Origin: an uncultured Lachnospiraceae bacterium
GTDB taxonomy: Bacteria > Bacillota > Clostridia > Lachnospirales > Lachnospiraceae
Direction of reading: 5' to 3'
Assembly: GCA_947177465.1 (NCBI GenBank)
Contig: CAMWUP010000018.1
Coordinates: 1-15,265, forward strand
DNA length: 15,265 nucleotides
Numbering within the stretch: position 1 is the first letter of the stretch; the number at the start of each line of letters is the position of its first letter. A model generated the notes under the pieces. The model made no database searches, was not told the DNA's origin, and saw only the letters and a list, made by a program, of their open reading frames with translations. A program made the position numbers and the translations under genes. Positions 1-8,130 of the stretch are shown piece by piece.

Positions 1-1546
1 ATTTGGAGGCCGGTCTTGATTTGGAGATTCCCTCCTCTTTTGTCATCTAGGATAAGAAAATTGTGGTAGCAGTGGAAATCGTCGAGCTTTCTGAGGAAGT
101 ACTCAACAAAGCGGTGGAGCGTATTCTGTCCATTGTGGAGAGAAGCGTGGAAAACCGGAAGGAAGGCGCAGCTTACGACAAGGAGGAGGACCACAGACTG
201 GCGCGCAGGATTGCGGCGGAGAGCATGGTGCTTTTGAAAAATGACGGCGTCCTGCCTCTGCGAAAGGGAGCGCGGATTGCTTTTATCGGCGAGTTTGCGG
301 AAAAGCCCAGATTTCAGGGCGGGGGCAGCTCCCACATCAATACCTTTAAAACGGAATCGGCATGGGAGATGGCGGACAAATCCCATGTGATTTATGCGCA
401 GGGCTACAGCACAAAGGAAGGCAGGATAGAGGATACGCTGCTTTCCGAAGCAATTCGGGCGGCGGCGCTTGCAGAAACCGCAGTGGTTTTTGCAGGGCTT
501 CCGGATGCCTATGAGTCGGAAGGATTTGACCGTACCCATATGCACCTGCCTGCATATCAGAATGAGTTGATAGAGGCGGTATGTGATGCCAATCCCAATA
601 CGGTGGTAGTGCTGCACAATGGTTCTCCCGTTGAGATGCCGTGGATACATAAGGTAAAAGGCGTTTTGGAGACCTACCTGGGCGGTCAGGCTGTGGCGGC
701 GCGGTTGTAGACGTGCTGTACGGGGATGTCAATCCCAGCGGAAGACTGCCGGAGACGCTGCCTTTGAAGCTGGAGGACAATCCTTCGTATATTTTCTACA
801 GCGGCGAGGGCGACAAGGTGGAATATCGGGAAGGCGTTTTTGTAGGCTACCGGTACTATGACAAAAAGAAAATGGAGGTGCTCTTTCCCTTCGGACATGG
901 TCTTTCTTACACGAGCTTCCTGTTTTCAAACCTGAAGCTTTCCAAGAAAAGGCTGGATGATATCGAGGAGCTGCAGGTGACTGTAGAAGTGAAAAATACA
1001 GGACAATGCGCGGGTAAGGAAGTCGTGCAGCTCTATGTGGCGGCGCCGGAAGACGGCGATGTTATCCGCCCTGTCAGGGAGCTTAAGGGCTTTGAAAAGG
1101 TAGAGCTTGCGCCCGGGGAAAGAAAAACGGTTTCCTTTAGGCTTGGCAGGCGCGCTTTTGCTTACTATGATACAGAAATATCAGATTTCAGGGTTCCGAC
1201 AGGGGATTACCGGATAGAGATTGGAAGGTCGTCGCGGGATATCTGCCTTTCGGAAGACGTTACGGTAAGAGATACCTCGGGTAAGCGGCTGCCCATTACC
1301 ATGGACTCCACTCTCGGCGATATCTTAAAGCTTTCGGGCGCAAAGGAAATTGTGGAGGAAATAGTAAAGCGGATGGGGATTGCGGATTCCGGAAACGACG
1401 GCAGCCTTGGCGAAAGCACGGCGGACATGGCAGAGGCCATGCAGCGTTATATGCCGCTGCGTTCTGCACTTTCCTTCTCCGGCGGGCAAGTGACGTTAGA
1501 GCAGGTGGAAGAGATTTTAGAACGGTTAAATAAATTACAGAAGTAA
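1..1546 (+). pseudogene. Family 3 glycoside hydrolase (beta-glucosidase type), 3' part, broken by a nonsense codon and a frameshift
   Basis: The frame starting at base 3 enters from outside the window with LEAGLDLEIPSS, matching the end of the GH3 catalytic barrel, then meets TAG at 48-50 and continues in the same frame as recognisable GH3 sequence. The C-terminal alpha/beta domain follows (SMVLLKNDGVLPL, GGGSSHIN, and YESEGFDR, which holds a candidate acid/base Glu). Near 695-697 the frame breaks: restoring one G gives AVGGAVVDVLYGDVNPSGRLPE, the expected continuation. From 713 the next frame encodes the rest of that domain and a fibronectin III-like domain (VEVKNTGQCAGKEVVQLYV to ELKGFEKVELAPGE). 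The nucleophile Asp would lie upstream of the window. GH3 enzymes release terminal beta-linked sugars from oligosaccharides or glycosides. Two independent lesions favour a pseudogene, but sequencing error cannot be excluded, particularly for the frameshift. GTG at 63 could restart translation, but its binding site is weak. Confidence 0.85.
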
Positions 1547-1548
1547 CA

Positions 1549-1602
1549 AAGCACAGGGCAGTCGGGAATTCCGGCTGCCTGATTTTGTGCTTCCAATTTT
1601 TT
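1549..1602 (+). terminator. Intrinsic terminator after the GH3 gene
   Basis: An outer stem AAGCACA (1549-1555) pairs with TGTGCTT (1586-1592). An inner stem GGCAGTCGG (1557-1565) pairs with CCGGCTGCC (1571-1579) with one wobble. Six T residues follow at 1597-1602. It begins two bases after the stop codon. The four-base gap between stem and T run makes it somewhat less than ideal. Confidence 0.7.
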
Positions 1603-1626
1603 CCCACTTTCTTTATACTTTCTTAA

Positions 1627-1655
1627 TTGACTATTTTTGTGGGAAAAAATACAAT
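1627..1655 (+). promoter_or_regulatory. Sigma-A promoter of the ABC exporter operon
   Basis: TTGACT at 1627-1632 and TACAAT at 1650-1655 are separated by exactly 17 bases. Transcription would start near 1662. This places the upstream in-frame TTG at 1637 inside the promoter and supports the ATG at 1697 as the real start of the next gene. Confidence 0.8.
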
Positions 1656-1696
1656 TAAAGTCAGTATTGTGCATGACAGGAAAGGAATGGCATTTC

Positions 1697-3853
1697 ATGG
1701 GAAAGATTTTTAAATATCTAAAAGAATCCTGGGGAACGGTGCTTATTATCGTACTGCTTTTGCTTGTGCAGGCGTACTGCGACCTGCAGCTTCCCCAGTA
1801 TACCTCCGGTATTGTAGATGTAGGTATCGGGCAGGGCGGCATTGCTTATGCTGCGCCTGAAAAAATGAGGGCGGAAACCTATGCCAGTCTGCAGCTTTTC
1901 ATGACCGAAGAGGAAAAGGCAGTGTGTGACGCGGCTTATGCAGAGGCTGCGGATGGAATTTTCGTTCTGACGGCAAAGGGAGAAGCGCGCCTTGCGGAGC
2001 TTGACAGTACAATGGGCCTTCCCATGGTGCTGCTGTCCCATATGAAGAGCGAAGGCTCGGATTATGATGTGGATGCGCTGCGTGCCATGCGGGAGAGCGG
2101 CATGATAAGCGAGGAACAGATAGTGGAGGTCAGAGAGCAGGCGCTTGCGGGAATGGGGGATATGAGCGATTCCCTGATTTCTGCGCGTGCGGTGCAGTTT
2201 GTACAGGCGGAATACGAGGCGATGGGCATCGATACCGGCAGGGTGCAGACAAATTATCTGCTGAAAACAGGACTTAAGATGCTGGGTCTTTCCCTCTTGA
2301 TGATGGCGGCAGCCATATTTACCGGTCTTCTGGCGTCGCGGACGGCGGCAAAGACCGGACGAAATCTGCGCAGCCGTGTGTACAACAAGGTGGTTGCCTT
2401 TTCCAGCGCAGAGATGGATAAATTTTCGACGGCATCCTTGATTACGAGGAGTACCAACGATATCCAGCAGGTGCAGATGGTAATTGTCATGCTTCTGCGC
2501 ATGGTGTTGTATGCACCGATTATCGGTATCGGTGGTGTGATGAAGGTAGCGTCAACGGGCACCGGCATGGGCTGGATTATCGGTGTGGCTGTGGGAAGCA
2601 TTATGGCATTGGTTTTGGTGCTGATGGTGGTAGCAATGCCTAAATTCAAGAAAATGCAGTCTTTGGTAGACCGCGTGAATCTTGTTTCCAGAGAAATCCT
2701 GACAGGGATATCGGTCATCAGGGCTTTCAGCCGCGAAACCTATGAAGAAAAGCGGTTTGATAAGGCAAATAAGGATTTGATGGGAACGCAGTTATTTACC
2801 GGAAGAGTCATGAATTTTATGATGCCGGTCATGATGCTGATTATGAACGGTATCTCTATTATGATAGTTTGGTTTGGCGGTCATGGAATTGACGCCGGTA
2901 ACCTGCAGGTAGGAGAAATGCTGGCGTTTATTACGTATACCATGCAGATAGTCATGTCCTTCCTGATGCTTACCATGGTTTCCATTATGCTGCCGCGTGC
3001 GGGAGTTGCCGCAGGGCGTATCGAGGAAATCCTGACAACGGAGATTACCATTCATGACAAGGAAACGGTGCAGGATGAGAAACTGAAGGAGGTAAGAGGA
3101 GAGGTTGCGTTTGAGGACGTCTGCTTCAAGTACCCGGGAGCGGAGGAAAATGCGCTGCATCACTTGCGCTTTACAGCGAAACCGGGGCAGACGACGGCAA
3201 TTATCGGAAGTACGGGCTGCGGCAAATCGACGCTCTTAAATCTGATTCCCCGTTTTTATGATGTAACGGAGGGACGTATTACTTTAGACGGCGTGGATAT
3301 ACGGGATATTTCCCAAAAGAAGCTGCGCAGTGTTCTGGGGTATGTGCCGCAGAAGGGCGTACTGTTTTCGGGTGATATTGCCTCCAACATCAAATTCGGC
3401 GGCGATGACATTACAGAAGAAAAAATGAAAGAGTCGGCGCAGATAGCGCAGGCGGTGGAATTTATTGAGAGCAAGCCGGACGGCTATGAAAGTCCTATTT
3501 CACAGGGCGGTACCAACGTGTCGGGCGGACAGAAGCAGCGTCTTTCGATTGCAAGAGCGATTGCCAAGAGCCCCAAGGTATTTTTGTTTGACGACAGCTT
3601 TTCCGCACTGGACTATAAGACGGACGTGGTGCTTAGAAAAGCATTGAACGAAAAAATTTCCGATGCAACAGTCATCATCGTGGCGCAGCGTATCAGTACT
3701 ATTTTACATGCAGACCAGATTATTGTGCTGGACAACGGCAGTATTGTGGGGCTGGGAACCCATGAGGATCTGCTTGAACATTGCGAAACCTATAGGGAAA
3801 TTGCAAAATCCCAGCTTTCTGAAAAAGAACTGAAGGGAGGTAAGCCGGCATGA
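1697..3853 (+). CDS. ABC exporter half-transporter with degenerate ATPase site (subunit A)
   Basis: This is a fused membrane and ATP-binding protein of 718 residues, one half of an efflux or lipid/peptide exporter in the plasma membrane. The start is ATG 1697, preceded by AAAGGA at 1681-1686. The first membrane segment lies near residues 13-28. A hydrophilic stretch of about 140 residues follows before the second segment near 190-215, so this loop should be extracytoplasmic. The ATPase domain has Walker A GSTGCGKST (504-512), signature VSGGQKQ (SGGQ at 609-612) and Walker B LFDDSFSALD. Asp633 stands where the catalytic Glu is expected, and the switch is VAQRIST with Gln664 in place of His. 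Both changes mark the non-catalytic subunit of heterodimeric exporters such as TM287/288 and BmrCD. The end overlaps the next gene by 4 bp, implying co-translation and pairing. The substrate cannot be told from sequence. Confidence 0.95.
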   Translation: MGKIFKYLKESWGTVLIIVLLLLVQAYCDLQLPQYTSGIVDVGIGQGGIAYAAPEKMRAETYASLQLFMTEEEKAVCDAAYAEAADGIFVLTAKGEARLAELDSTMGLPMVLLSHMKSEGSDYDVDALRAMRESGMISEEQIVEVREQALAGMGDMSDSLISARAVQFVQAEYEAMGIDTGRVQTNYLLKTGLKMLGLSLLMMAAAIFTGLLASRTAAKTGRNLRSRVYNKVVAFSSAEMDKFSTASLITRSTNDIQQVQMVIVMLLRMVLYAPIIGIGGVMKVASTGTGMGWIIGVAVGSIMALVLVLMVVAMPKFKKMQSLVDRVNLVSREILTGISVIRAFSRETYEEKRFDKANKDLMGTQLFTGRVMNFMMPVMMLIMNGISIMIVWFGGHGIDAGNLQVGEMLAFITYTMQIVMSFLMLTMVSIMLPRAGVAAGRIEEILTTEITIHDKETVQDEKLKEVRGEVAFEDVCFKYPGAEENALHHLRFTAKPGQTTAIIGSTGCGKSTLLNLIPRFYDVTEGRITLDGVDIRDISQKKLRSVLGYVPQKGVLFSGDIASNIKFGGDDITEEKMKESAQIAQAVEFIESKPDGYESPISQGGTNVSGGQKQRLSIARAIAKSPKVFLFDDSFSALDYKTDVVLRKALNEKISDATVIIVAQRISTILHADQIIVLDNGSIVGLGTHEDLLEHCETYREIAKSQLSEKELKGGKPA

Positions 3854-5709
3854 GTGAGCAGGAAAACAATGTGAAAAGACCGCCCAGACGCGGTCCCATG
3901 GGAGGTCCCCACGGTCCTATGATGCCAGGAGAAAAGGCGAAGGATTTTAAAGGTACTTTAAAGAAGCTGCTGGCTTATATGGGCAGGTATAAAATAGCGA
4001 TTGTGTTTGTCATGCTGTTTGCGGTGGGCGGCACCATCTTTAATATTGTAGGTCCCAAGGTTTTAAGCCGTGCGACGACGGCGCTTTTTGAGGGGCTGAT
4101 GGCAAAAATCGGCGGAACAGGCGGCATCGATTTTGAGCGGATTGCGAGAATCCTGCTGTTTCTGCTGGGGCTGTACGTTATCAGCGCATTGCTTACCTTT
4201 ATACAGGGCTATATTATGACGGGTGTGTCCCAGAAGCTCTGCTACCGTTTCAGACGGGAGATTTCGGAAAAAATCAACCGGATGCCCATGGCATACTTTG
4301 AATCCAAGACGGTGGGTGAGGTGCTTTCGAGAATCACGAACGATGTGGATACTTTAGGACAGAGCTTAAGCCAGAGTATCACAACGTTAATTACCTCCGT
4401 GACCACCCTTATCGGCGTACTGGTTATGATGCTGTCCATCAGTCCGCTGATGACGCTGATTGCACTTGTGATACTGCCTGTTTCCGGTACGCTCATCGGT
4501 GTTGTGGTGAAGCACTCCCAAAAATACTTTATAGCACAGCAGAATTATCTCGGCAAAATCAACGGACAGATTGAAGAAACCTACGGCGGGCACAATATTG
4601 TGAAGGCTTTCAACAGAGAAGAGACTTCTCTGAAGGAATTTAAGGAGACAAACGACGAGTTATACCGCTCCGCATGGAAGTCCCAGTTTATTTCAGGCAT
4701 GATGCAGCCTATTATGACCTTTGTAGGCAATTTAGGATATGTGGCGGTTGCAGTCAGCGGCAGTATGCTGGCGATTCGCGGGGTTATCGATGTCGGGGAA
4801 ATTCAGGCGTTTATCCAGTATGTAAAGAATTTTACGCAGCCAATCACACAGCTTGCACAGGTGTCCAATCTGCTGCAGTCCACGGCTGCGTCCGCGGAGA
4901 GGGTTTTTGAGTTCCTAAATGAAGCGGAAGAGGATATGCAGGCGGAGAATCCTGTGAAGCTTTCCCGAATGGAGGGTGCAGTCTCTTTCTCCCATGTACA
5001 GTTCGGCTACAATCCGGATAAGATTATCATCAAGGACTTTTCCTGCGAGGTAAAGCCCGGGCAGATGGTGGCAATCGTGGGACCTACCGGCGCGGGTAAG
5101 ACTACCATGGTAAAGCTGCTGATGCGTTTTTACGATGTAAACAATGGCGCTATCTGTGTGGATGGGCACAATGTCAGGGACTTTAACCGCAGTGAGCTTC
5201 GGGAAAGCTTTGGCATGGTGCTGCAGGATACGTGGCTGTTTAAGGGAACCATCATGGAAAATATCCGTTACGGCAGACTGGACGCCACGGATGAGGAGGT
5301 CATAGAGGCGGCAAAGGCGGCACACGCCCACCGCTTTATCCAGACACTTCCCGGCGGCTACCAGATGGAGCTGAATGAGGAGGCAAGCAATGTATCACAG
5401 GGACAGAAACAGCTTCTGACGATTGCGAGGGCGATTCTGGCAGACAATCCGATACTGATTTTGGATGAGGCGACAAGCTCCGTCGATACCCGAACGGAAA
5501 TCCGGATACAGAAAGCGATGAACAACCTGATGAAGGGAAGAACAAGCTTCGTCATTGCCCACAGGCTTTCCACCATAAAGGACGCGGACGTCATTCTGGT
5601 GATGAAGGACGGCGATATTGTGGAGCAGGGAAACCACGAGGAGCTGCTTGCAAAGGACGGCTTCTATGCTTCGCTGTATAACTCACAGTTTGAGGAAGCG
5701 ACAGCCTGA
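3850..5709 (+). CDS. ABC exporter half-transporter with catalytic ATPase residues (subunit B)
   Basis: This is the 619-residue partner of the preceding subunit. ATG overlaps its stop codon (ATGA), with AGGGAGG about nine bases upstream. A Pro/Gly/Arg-rich cytoplasmic N terminus of roughly 40 residues (KRPPRRGPMGGPHGPMMPG) precedes six predicted membrane segments and the ATPase domain. Walker A is GPTGAGKTT (411-419), Walker B is ILILDEATSS with catalytic Glu540, and the switch His571 lies in IAHRLST. The signature motif is altered: VSQGQKQ (SQGQ at 516-519) instead of SGGQ. In an antiparallel dimer this altered signature faces the degenerate Walker B of subunit A, while subunit A's normal SGGQ faces this protein's intact Walker A/B. 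One active and one degenerate site is the known arrangement of asymmetric exporters. Drug or lipid export is possible, but nothing nearby identifies the cargo. Confidence 0.95.
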   Translation: MSEQENNVKRPPRRGPMGGPHGPMMPGEKAKDFKGTLKKLLAYMGRYKIAIVFVMLFAVGGTIFNIVGPKVLSRATTALFEGLMAKIGGTGGIDFERIARILLFLLGLYVISALLTFIQGYIMTGVSQKLCYRFRREISEKINRMPMAYFESKTVGEVLSRITNDVDTLGQSLSQSITTLITSVTTLIGVLVMMLSISPLMTLIALVILPVSGTLIGVVVKHSQKYFIAQQNYLGKINGQIEETYGGHNIVKAFNREETSLKEFKETNDELYRSAWKSQFISGMMQPIMTFVGNLGYVAVAVSGSMLAIRGVIDVGEIQAFIQYVKNFTQPITQLAQVSNLLQSTAASAERVFEFLNEAEEDMQAENPVKLSRMEGAVSFSHVQFGYNPDKIIIKDFSCEVKPGQMVAIVGPTGAGKTTMVKLLMRFYDVNNGAICVDGHNVRDFNRSELRESFGMVLQDTWLFKGTIMENIRYGRLDATDEEVIEAAKAAHAHRFIQTLPGGYQMELNEEASNVSQGQKQLLTIARAILADNPILILDEATSSVDTRTEIRIQKAMNNLMKGRTSFVIAHRLSTIKDADVILVMKDGDIVEQGNHEELLAKDGFYASLYNSQFEEATA

Positions 5710-5771
5710 CTGCAAAGAATCCAAAGGCTGATAAAGATTCATCCCCAAGGGAGGTGAAAAGTTATAAAAAT

Positions 5772-5800
5772 TTGAAATCCCTGCGTATTTATGCTAAAAT
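5772..5800 (+). promoter_or_regulatory. Sigma-A promoter of the HD-GYP gene
   Basis: TTGAAA at 5772-5777 and TAAAAT at 5795-5800 have a 17-base spacer. Transcription should start near 5807, giving a leader of about 55 bases. No clear terminator lies between the exporter operon and this promoter, so some read-through is possible. Confidence 0.75.
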
Positions 5801-5810
5801 AATTATATTA

Positions 5811-5834
5811 CTGCCGCCCCATGGGAGCGGGCAG
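5811..5834 (+). other. Hairpin at the 5' end of the HD-GYP transcript
   Basis: CTGCC at 5811-5815 pairs with GGCAG at 5830-5834. The stem continues inward through GC/GC and CCC/GGG with two single-base bulges. It starts a few bases after the predicted transcription start and ends 27 bases before the ATG. It has no T run, so it is more likely a 5' mRNA stabiliser or chance structure than a terminator. Confidence 0.35.
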
Positions 5835-5861
5835 TGAAAAACAGGGATTGGTGGAGAAACT

Positions 5862-7127
5862 ATGGGCGAGGAACTTGTCAGCACGCTGGGTATATACAAT
5901 GTCATACGAAGAGCAATGGGCTGTATGGACAGCAAGCTGCTTCTGCATGGGGAAATTACGGGCTACATTTTTTTCAATATGCTGAAGGCGGATGGCGGCT
6001 ATACGGATGTAGAGCTGGCGGAGTATACGCTCATTGGTATGCTGCATGATATCGGTCTGCTTAAGACCGGATATAAGGAAGATATTGTGACCTGTGAGAA
6101 TACAAATGTATGGGCCCATTCTATATATGGATACCTGTTTTTGAAATATCTGTCTCCGATGGACGATAAGGCGGAAATTGTGCTTTACCATCACCTGTCG
6201 TATTATCTGCATCAGCACATAAAAAGCCAACGCTTAAAAGAAACAGAATTTCTGGCGCTTGCAGATAAAATGGATGTGTTCATGCGCATGGAAGGCCATA
6301 GCATGGAAAAGGATTATTTTGCAAAGCAGAGCAACGTTCAATTTTCCACACGTGCCATGGAAGCTTTTCAGTCAGCGCAGTCCAAATTTAATTTTATGGA
6401 AAAGATGAAGTCAGATGCATACCAGCAGGAGCTGGCAGGTCTTTTCGGCAGGGTAAATCTAAGCGAAAAGGAAAAGAAGGGGTTCCTTGAAATGCTTGTG
6501 TATGCCATTGACTTCAGAAGCCAGCAGACGGTTATCCATACCATGTCAACCAGAACCTTTGCGCTTTCCATCGGCAGGCTGGTCGGGGTGTCGCAGGAAG
6601 AGCTGCAGATGATTTATTATGGCGCACTTTTGCATGACATCGGTAAGATAGTCATACCGCTTTCCATTCTGGAAGCGCCCAGACGTCTCACGGATGAGGA
6701 AATGCGCGTTATGAAAGCGCATGTGGTGATTACGGACAGAATTCTAAGAGGGGTTCTTGACGACCGGATTGTCAATATAGCCTCCAGACATCATGAGAAG
6801 CTTGACGGCACGGGATATCCTCTAGGGCTTGCAGCGCCGGACCTCTCGCAGCTGGAGCGGATTGTAGCTGTGGCGGACATCTTAAGCGCTCTCTATGGCA
6901 AGCGAAGCTACAAGGATTCCTTTTCGGCTGATAAGATACAGGGTATTCTGGTCTCGGATGCAGGAAATGGAAAAATATGCAGGCGGGTTGTGCAGGTTGT
7001 GATAGATCATTTCGATGTGATTATTCGGGATTACGAAAAAGAGCGCGATGAAACCATGGAGCGCTATATGGAAATCAACGAGCAGTATGAAACGATTTAT
7101 GAGAGATTTAAAGGCTTTGATATGTGA
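5862..7127 (+). CDS. Tandem HD / HD-GYP domain protein, probable cyclic-dinucleotide phosphodiesterase
   Basis: This is a soluble 421-residue protein with no signal peptide or membrane segment. The C-terminal half holds a full HD-GYP set: His226, HDIGK (His258-Asp259), His287, HHEKLDGTGYP (His310-His311, GYP at 318-320) and VADI. HD-GYP proteins are metal-dependent phosphodiesterases that usually hydrolyse c-di-GMP, and some act on cGAMP. The N-terminal half repeats the HD pattern (His29, HD at 62-63, His86, His110-His111, Asp135 in LADKMD) but lacks GYP. It may be a diverged second metal site or a regulatory/dimerisation domain. There is no receiver, GAF, PAS or GGDEF domain, so its input is unknown. 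It has its own promoter and terminator, which makes it monocistronic. The ATG is preceded by GGTGGAG. Confidence 0.88.
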   Translation: MGEELVSTLGIYNVIRRAMGCMDSKLLLHGEITGYIFFNMLKADGGYTDVELAEYTLIGMLHDIGLLKTGYKEDIVTCENTNVWAHSIYGYLFLKYLSPMDDKAEIVLYHHLSYYLHQHIKSQRLKETEFLALADKMDVFMRMEGHSMEKDYFAKQSNVQFSTRAMEAFQSAQSKFNFMEKMKSDAYQQELAGLFGRVNLSEKEKKGFLEMLVYAIDFRSQQTVIHTMSTRTFALSIGRLVGVSQEELQMIYYGALLHDIGKIVIPLSILEAPRRLTDEEMRVMKAHVVITDRILRGVLDDRIVNIASRHHEKLDGTGYPLGLAAPDLSQLERIVAVADILSALYGKRSYKDSFSADKIQGILVSDAGNGKICRRVVQVVIDHFDVIIRDYEKERDETMERYMEINEQYETIYERFKGFDM

Positions 7128-7149
7128 TATGCAAAGCCTTTAAATTTTT
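7107..7149 (+). terminator. Strong intrinsic terminator of the HD-GYP gene
   Basis: A perfect 13-bp stem, TTTAAAGGCTTTG (7107-7119) with CAAAGCCTTTAAA (7132-7144), has a 12-base loop and is followed by five T residues (7145-7149). The left arm codes for the last residues of the protein and the stop codon lies in the loop. Read from the other strand it could partly stop the convergent methyltransferase transcript, but the T run there is poor. Confidence 0.85.
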
Positions 7150-7167
7150 CTTCATAACTGACTGCAT

Positions 7168-8028
7168 TTACCGACGCCAGCGTCCGGATGCGCCGCAGGG
7201 AAGGACAAGACCGCTTTCCGTCACAGGCAGACCGATTTCCGCTGCCTCCACCGTGCCGCCGAAACGCTTTCCCACCGTCATATTCAGCAGATAGGAGAGT
7301 ACGGCGGGCTGAAGTCCCGTGGTGTAAGAATTCAGCAGGAAGAAAAGCGGCTCATCGGATAATATCTGAACCGTCAGTTCGAGGAAATGCCAAATGCTGT
7401 CTTCCATTTTCCAAATTTCACCCTTGGGTCCCCGCCCGTAGGAGGGAGGGTCCATGATGATGGCGTCGTATTTGCTGCCGCGCCTGATTTCCCGCTCTAC
7501 AAACTTCATGCAGTCGTCCACCAGCCAGCGGATGGGGGCGTCTGAAAGAGAAGAGGCGGCTGCATTTTCCTTTGCCCAGCCGACCATACCCTTTGCAGCG
7601 TCAACGTGCGTGACCTGCGCGCCTGCTTCTGCAGCGGCGAGCGTAGCGCCGCCTGTGTAGGCAAAGAGGTTCAGAACGCGGATAGGTCTTCCTGCGTTTT
7701 GAATCAATTCGGAAAACCAGTCCCAGTTGACTGCCTGTTCAGGAAAAAGACCAGTGTGCTTAAAGCTGAAGGGTTTCAGGTGGAAGGTCAGATTCCGGTA
7801 ACGGATTGTCCATTCGTCCGGCAAATCAATAAATTCCCATTCGCCGCCGCCCTTCTGACTGCGGTGATAGTGTGCACTTTTCTTTTTCCAGCCCTTATGG
7901 GAATGAGGTGTGTTCCAGATGACCTGCGGGTCGGGGCGAACCAGTATATATTTGCCCCAGCGCTCCAGTTTTTCTCCCAAAGAGGTGTCTAATACTTCAT
8001 AATCCTTCCAATTATCTGCAATCCACAT
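7168..8028 (-). CDS. Class I SAM-dependent methyltransferase (COG1092-like)
   Basis: This is a 286-residue cytoplasmic protein. The frame is open upstream, but the start MWIADNWKDYEVLD at 8028 is preferred: it is preceded by AAAAGGA about ten bases upstream, and the extra 65 residues are low-complexity sequence overlapping the divergent gene. Recognisable features are HTGLFPEQ (91-98), the SAM-binding motif LNLFAYTGG (119-127), HVDAAK (141-146) as the strand-2 acidic motif, and DPPSYGRG (193-200) as motif IV. These place it with the RlmI/RlmK-type RNA methyltransferases, but it lacks an N-terminal PUA RNA-binding domain, so the target (rRNA base or something else) is uncertain. It converges with the HD-GYP gene and diverges from the MBOAT gene. 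Confidence 0.88.
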   Translation of the reverse strand: MWIADNWKDYEVLDTSLGEKLERWGKYILVRPDPQVIWNTPHSHKGWKKKSAHYHRSQKGGGEWEFIDLPDEWTIRYRNLTFHLKPFSFKHTGLFPEQAVNWDWFSELIQNAGRPIRVLNLFAYTGGATLAAAEAGAQVTHVDAAKGMVGWAKENAAASSLSDAPIRWLVDDCMKFVEREIRRGSKYDAIIMDPPSYGRGPKGEIWKMEDSIWHFLELTVQILSDEPLFFLLNSYTTGLQPAVLSYLLNMTVGKRFGGTVEAAEIGLPVTESGLVLPCGASGRWRR

Positions 8029-8065
8029 ATGAAAAGGTCCTTTTCTTCCTATTATAATAATGTAG

Positions 8066-8082
8066 AACCGTGTCGGACGGTT
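8066..8082. repeat. Inverted repeat between divergent genes
   Basis: AACCGT (8066-8071) and ACGGTT (8077-8082) are a perfect 6-bp inverted repeat with a 5-base spacer. It lies about 40 bases upstream of the methyltransferase start and next to a TATAAT on the minus strand (8056-8051). It could be an operator or a short leader hairpin. I see no good -35 element, so promoter assignments in this 102-base gap remain unsure. Confidence 0.3.
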
Positions 8083-8130
8083 TCCTGATGTTAATATACA
8101 ACAACATGGATAGAAATACAATGTAAAGTT

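Noticed and set aside
48..50. TAG read through as an amino acid (suppression or recoding)
   Set aside because: rplB, rplV and rpsC all end at TAG in this window, so TAG is an ordinary stop. The second lesion also points to decay or error.
346..780. Long minus-strand open frame inside the GH3 gene
   Set aside because: It is antisense to a clear GH3 coding sequence, with no recognisable domain and no binding site. It is a shadow frame, as are the other antisense frames within the ABC and ribosomal genes.
1637..1696. In-frame TTG as an upstream start for ABC subunit A
   Set aside because: It lies inside the 17-base spacer of the TTGACT/TACAAT promoter, so it would precede the transcription start. 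ATG 1697 has AAAGGA upstream and begins the usual exporter N terminus.
5754..5837. A 27-codon frame starting with GTG upstream of the HD-GYP gene
   Set aside because: The GTG is fused to the AAGGGAGG sequence with no spacing, and the frame runs across the promoter and leader hairpin. No sign of coding.
8117..8122. TACAAT as the -10 box of an MBOAT promoter
   Set aside because: No -35-like hexamer lies 16-18 bases upstream, and transcription would start almost at the GTG.
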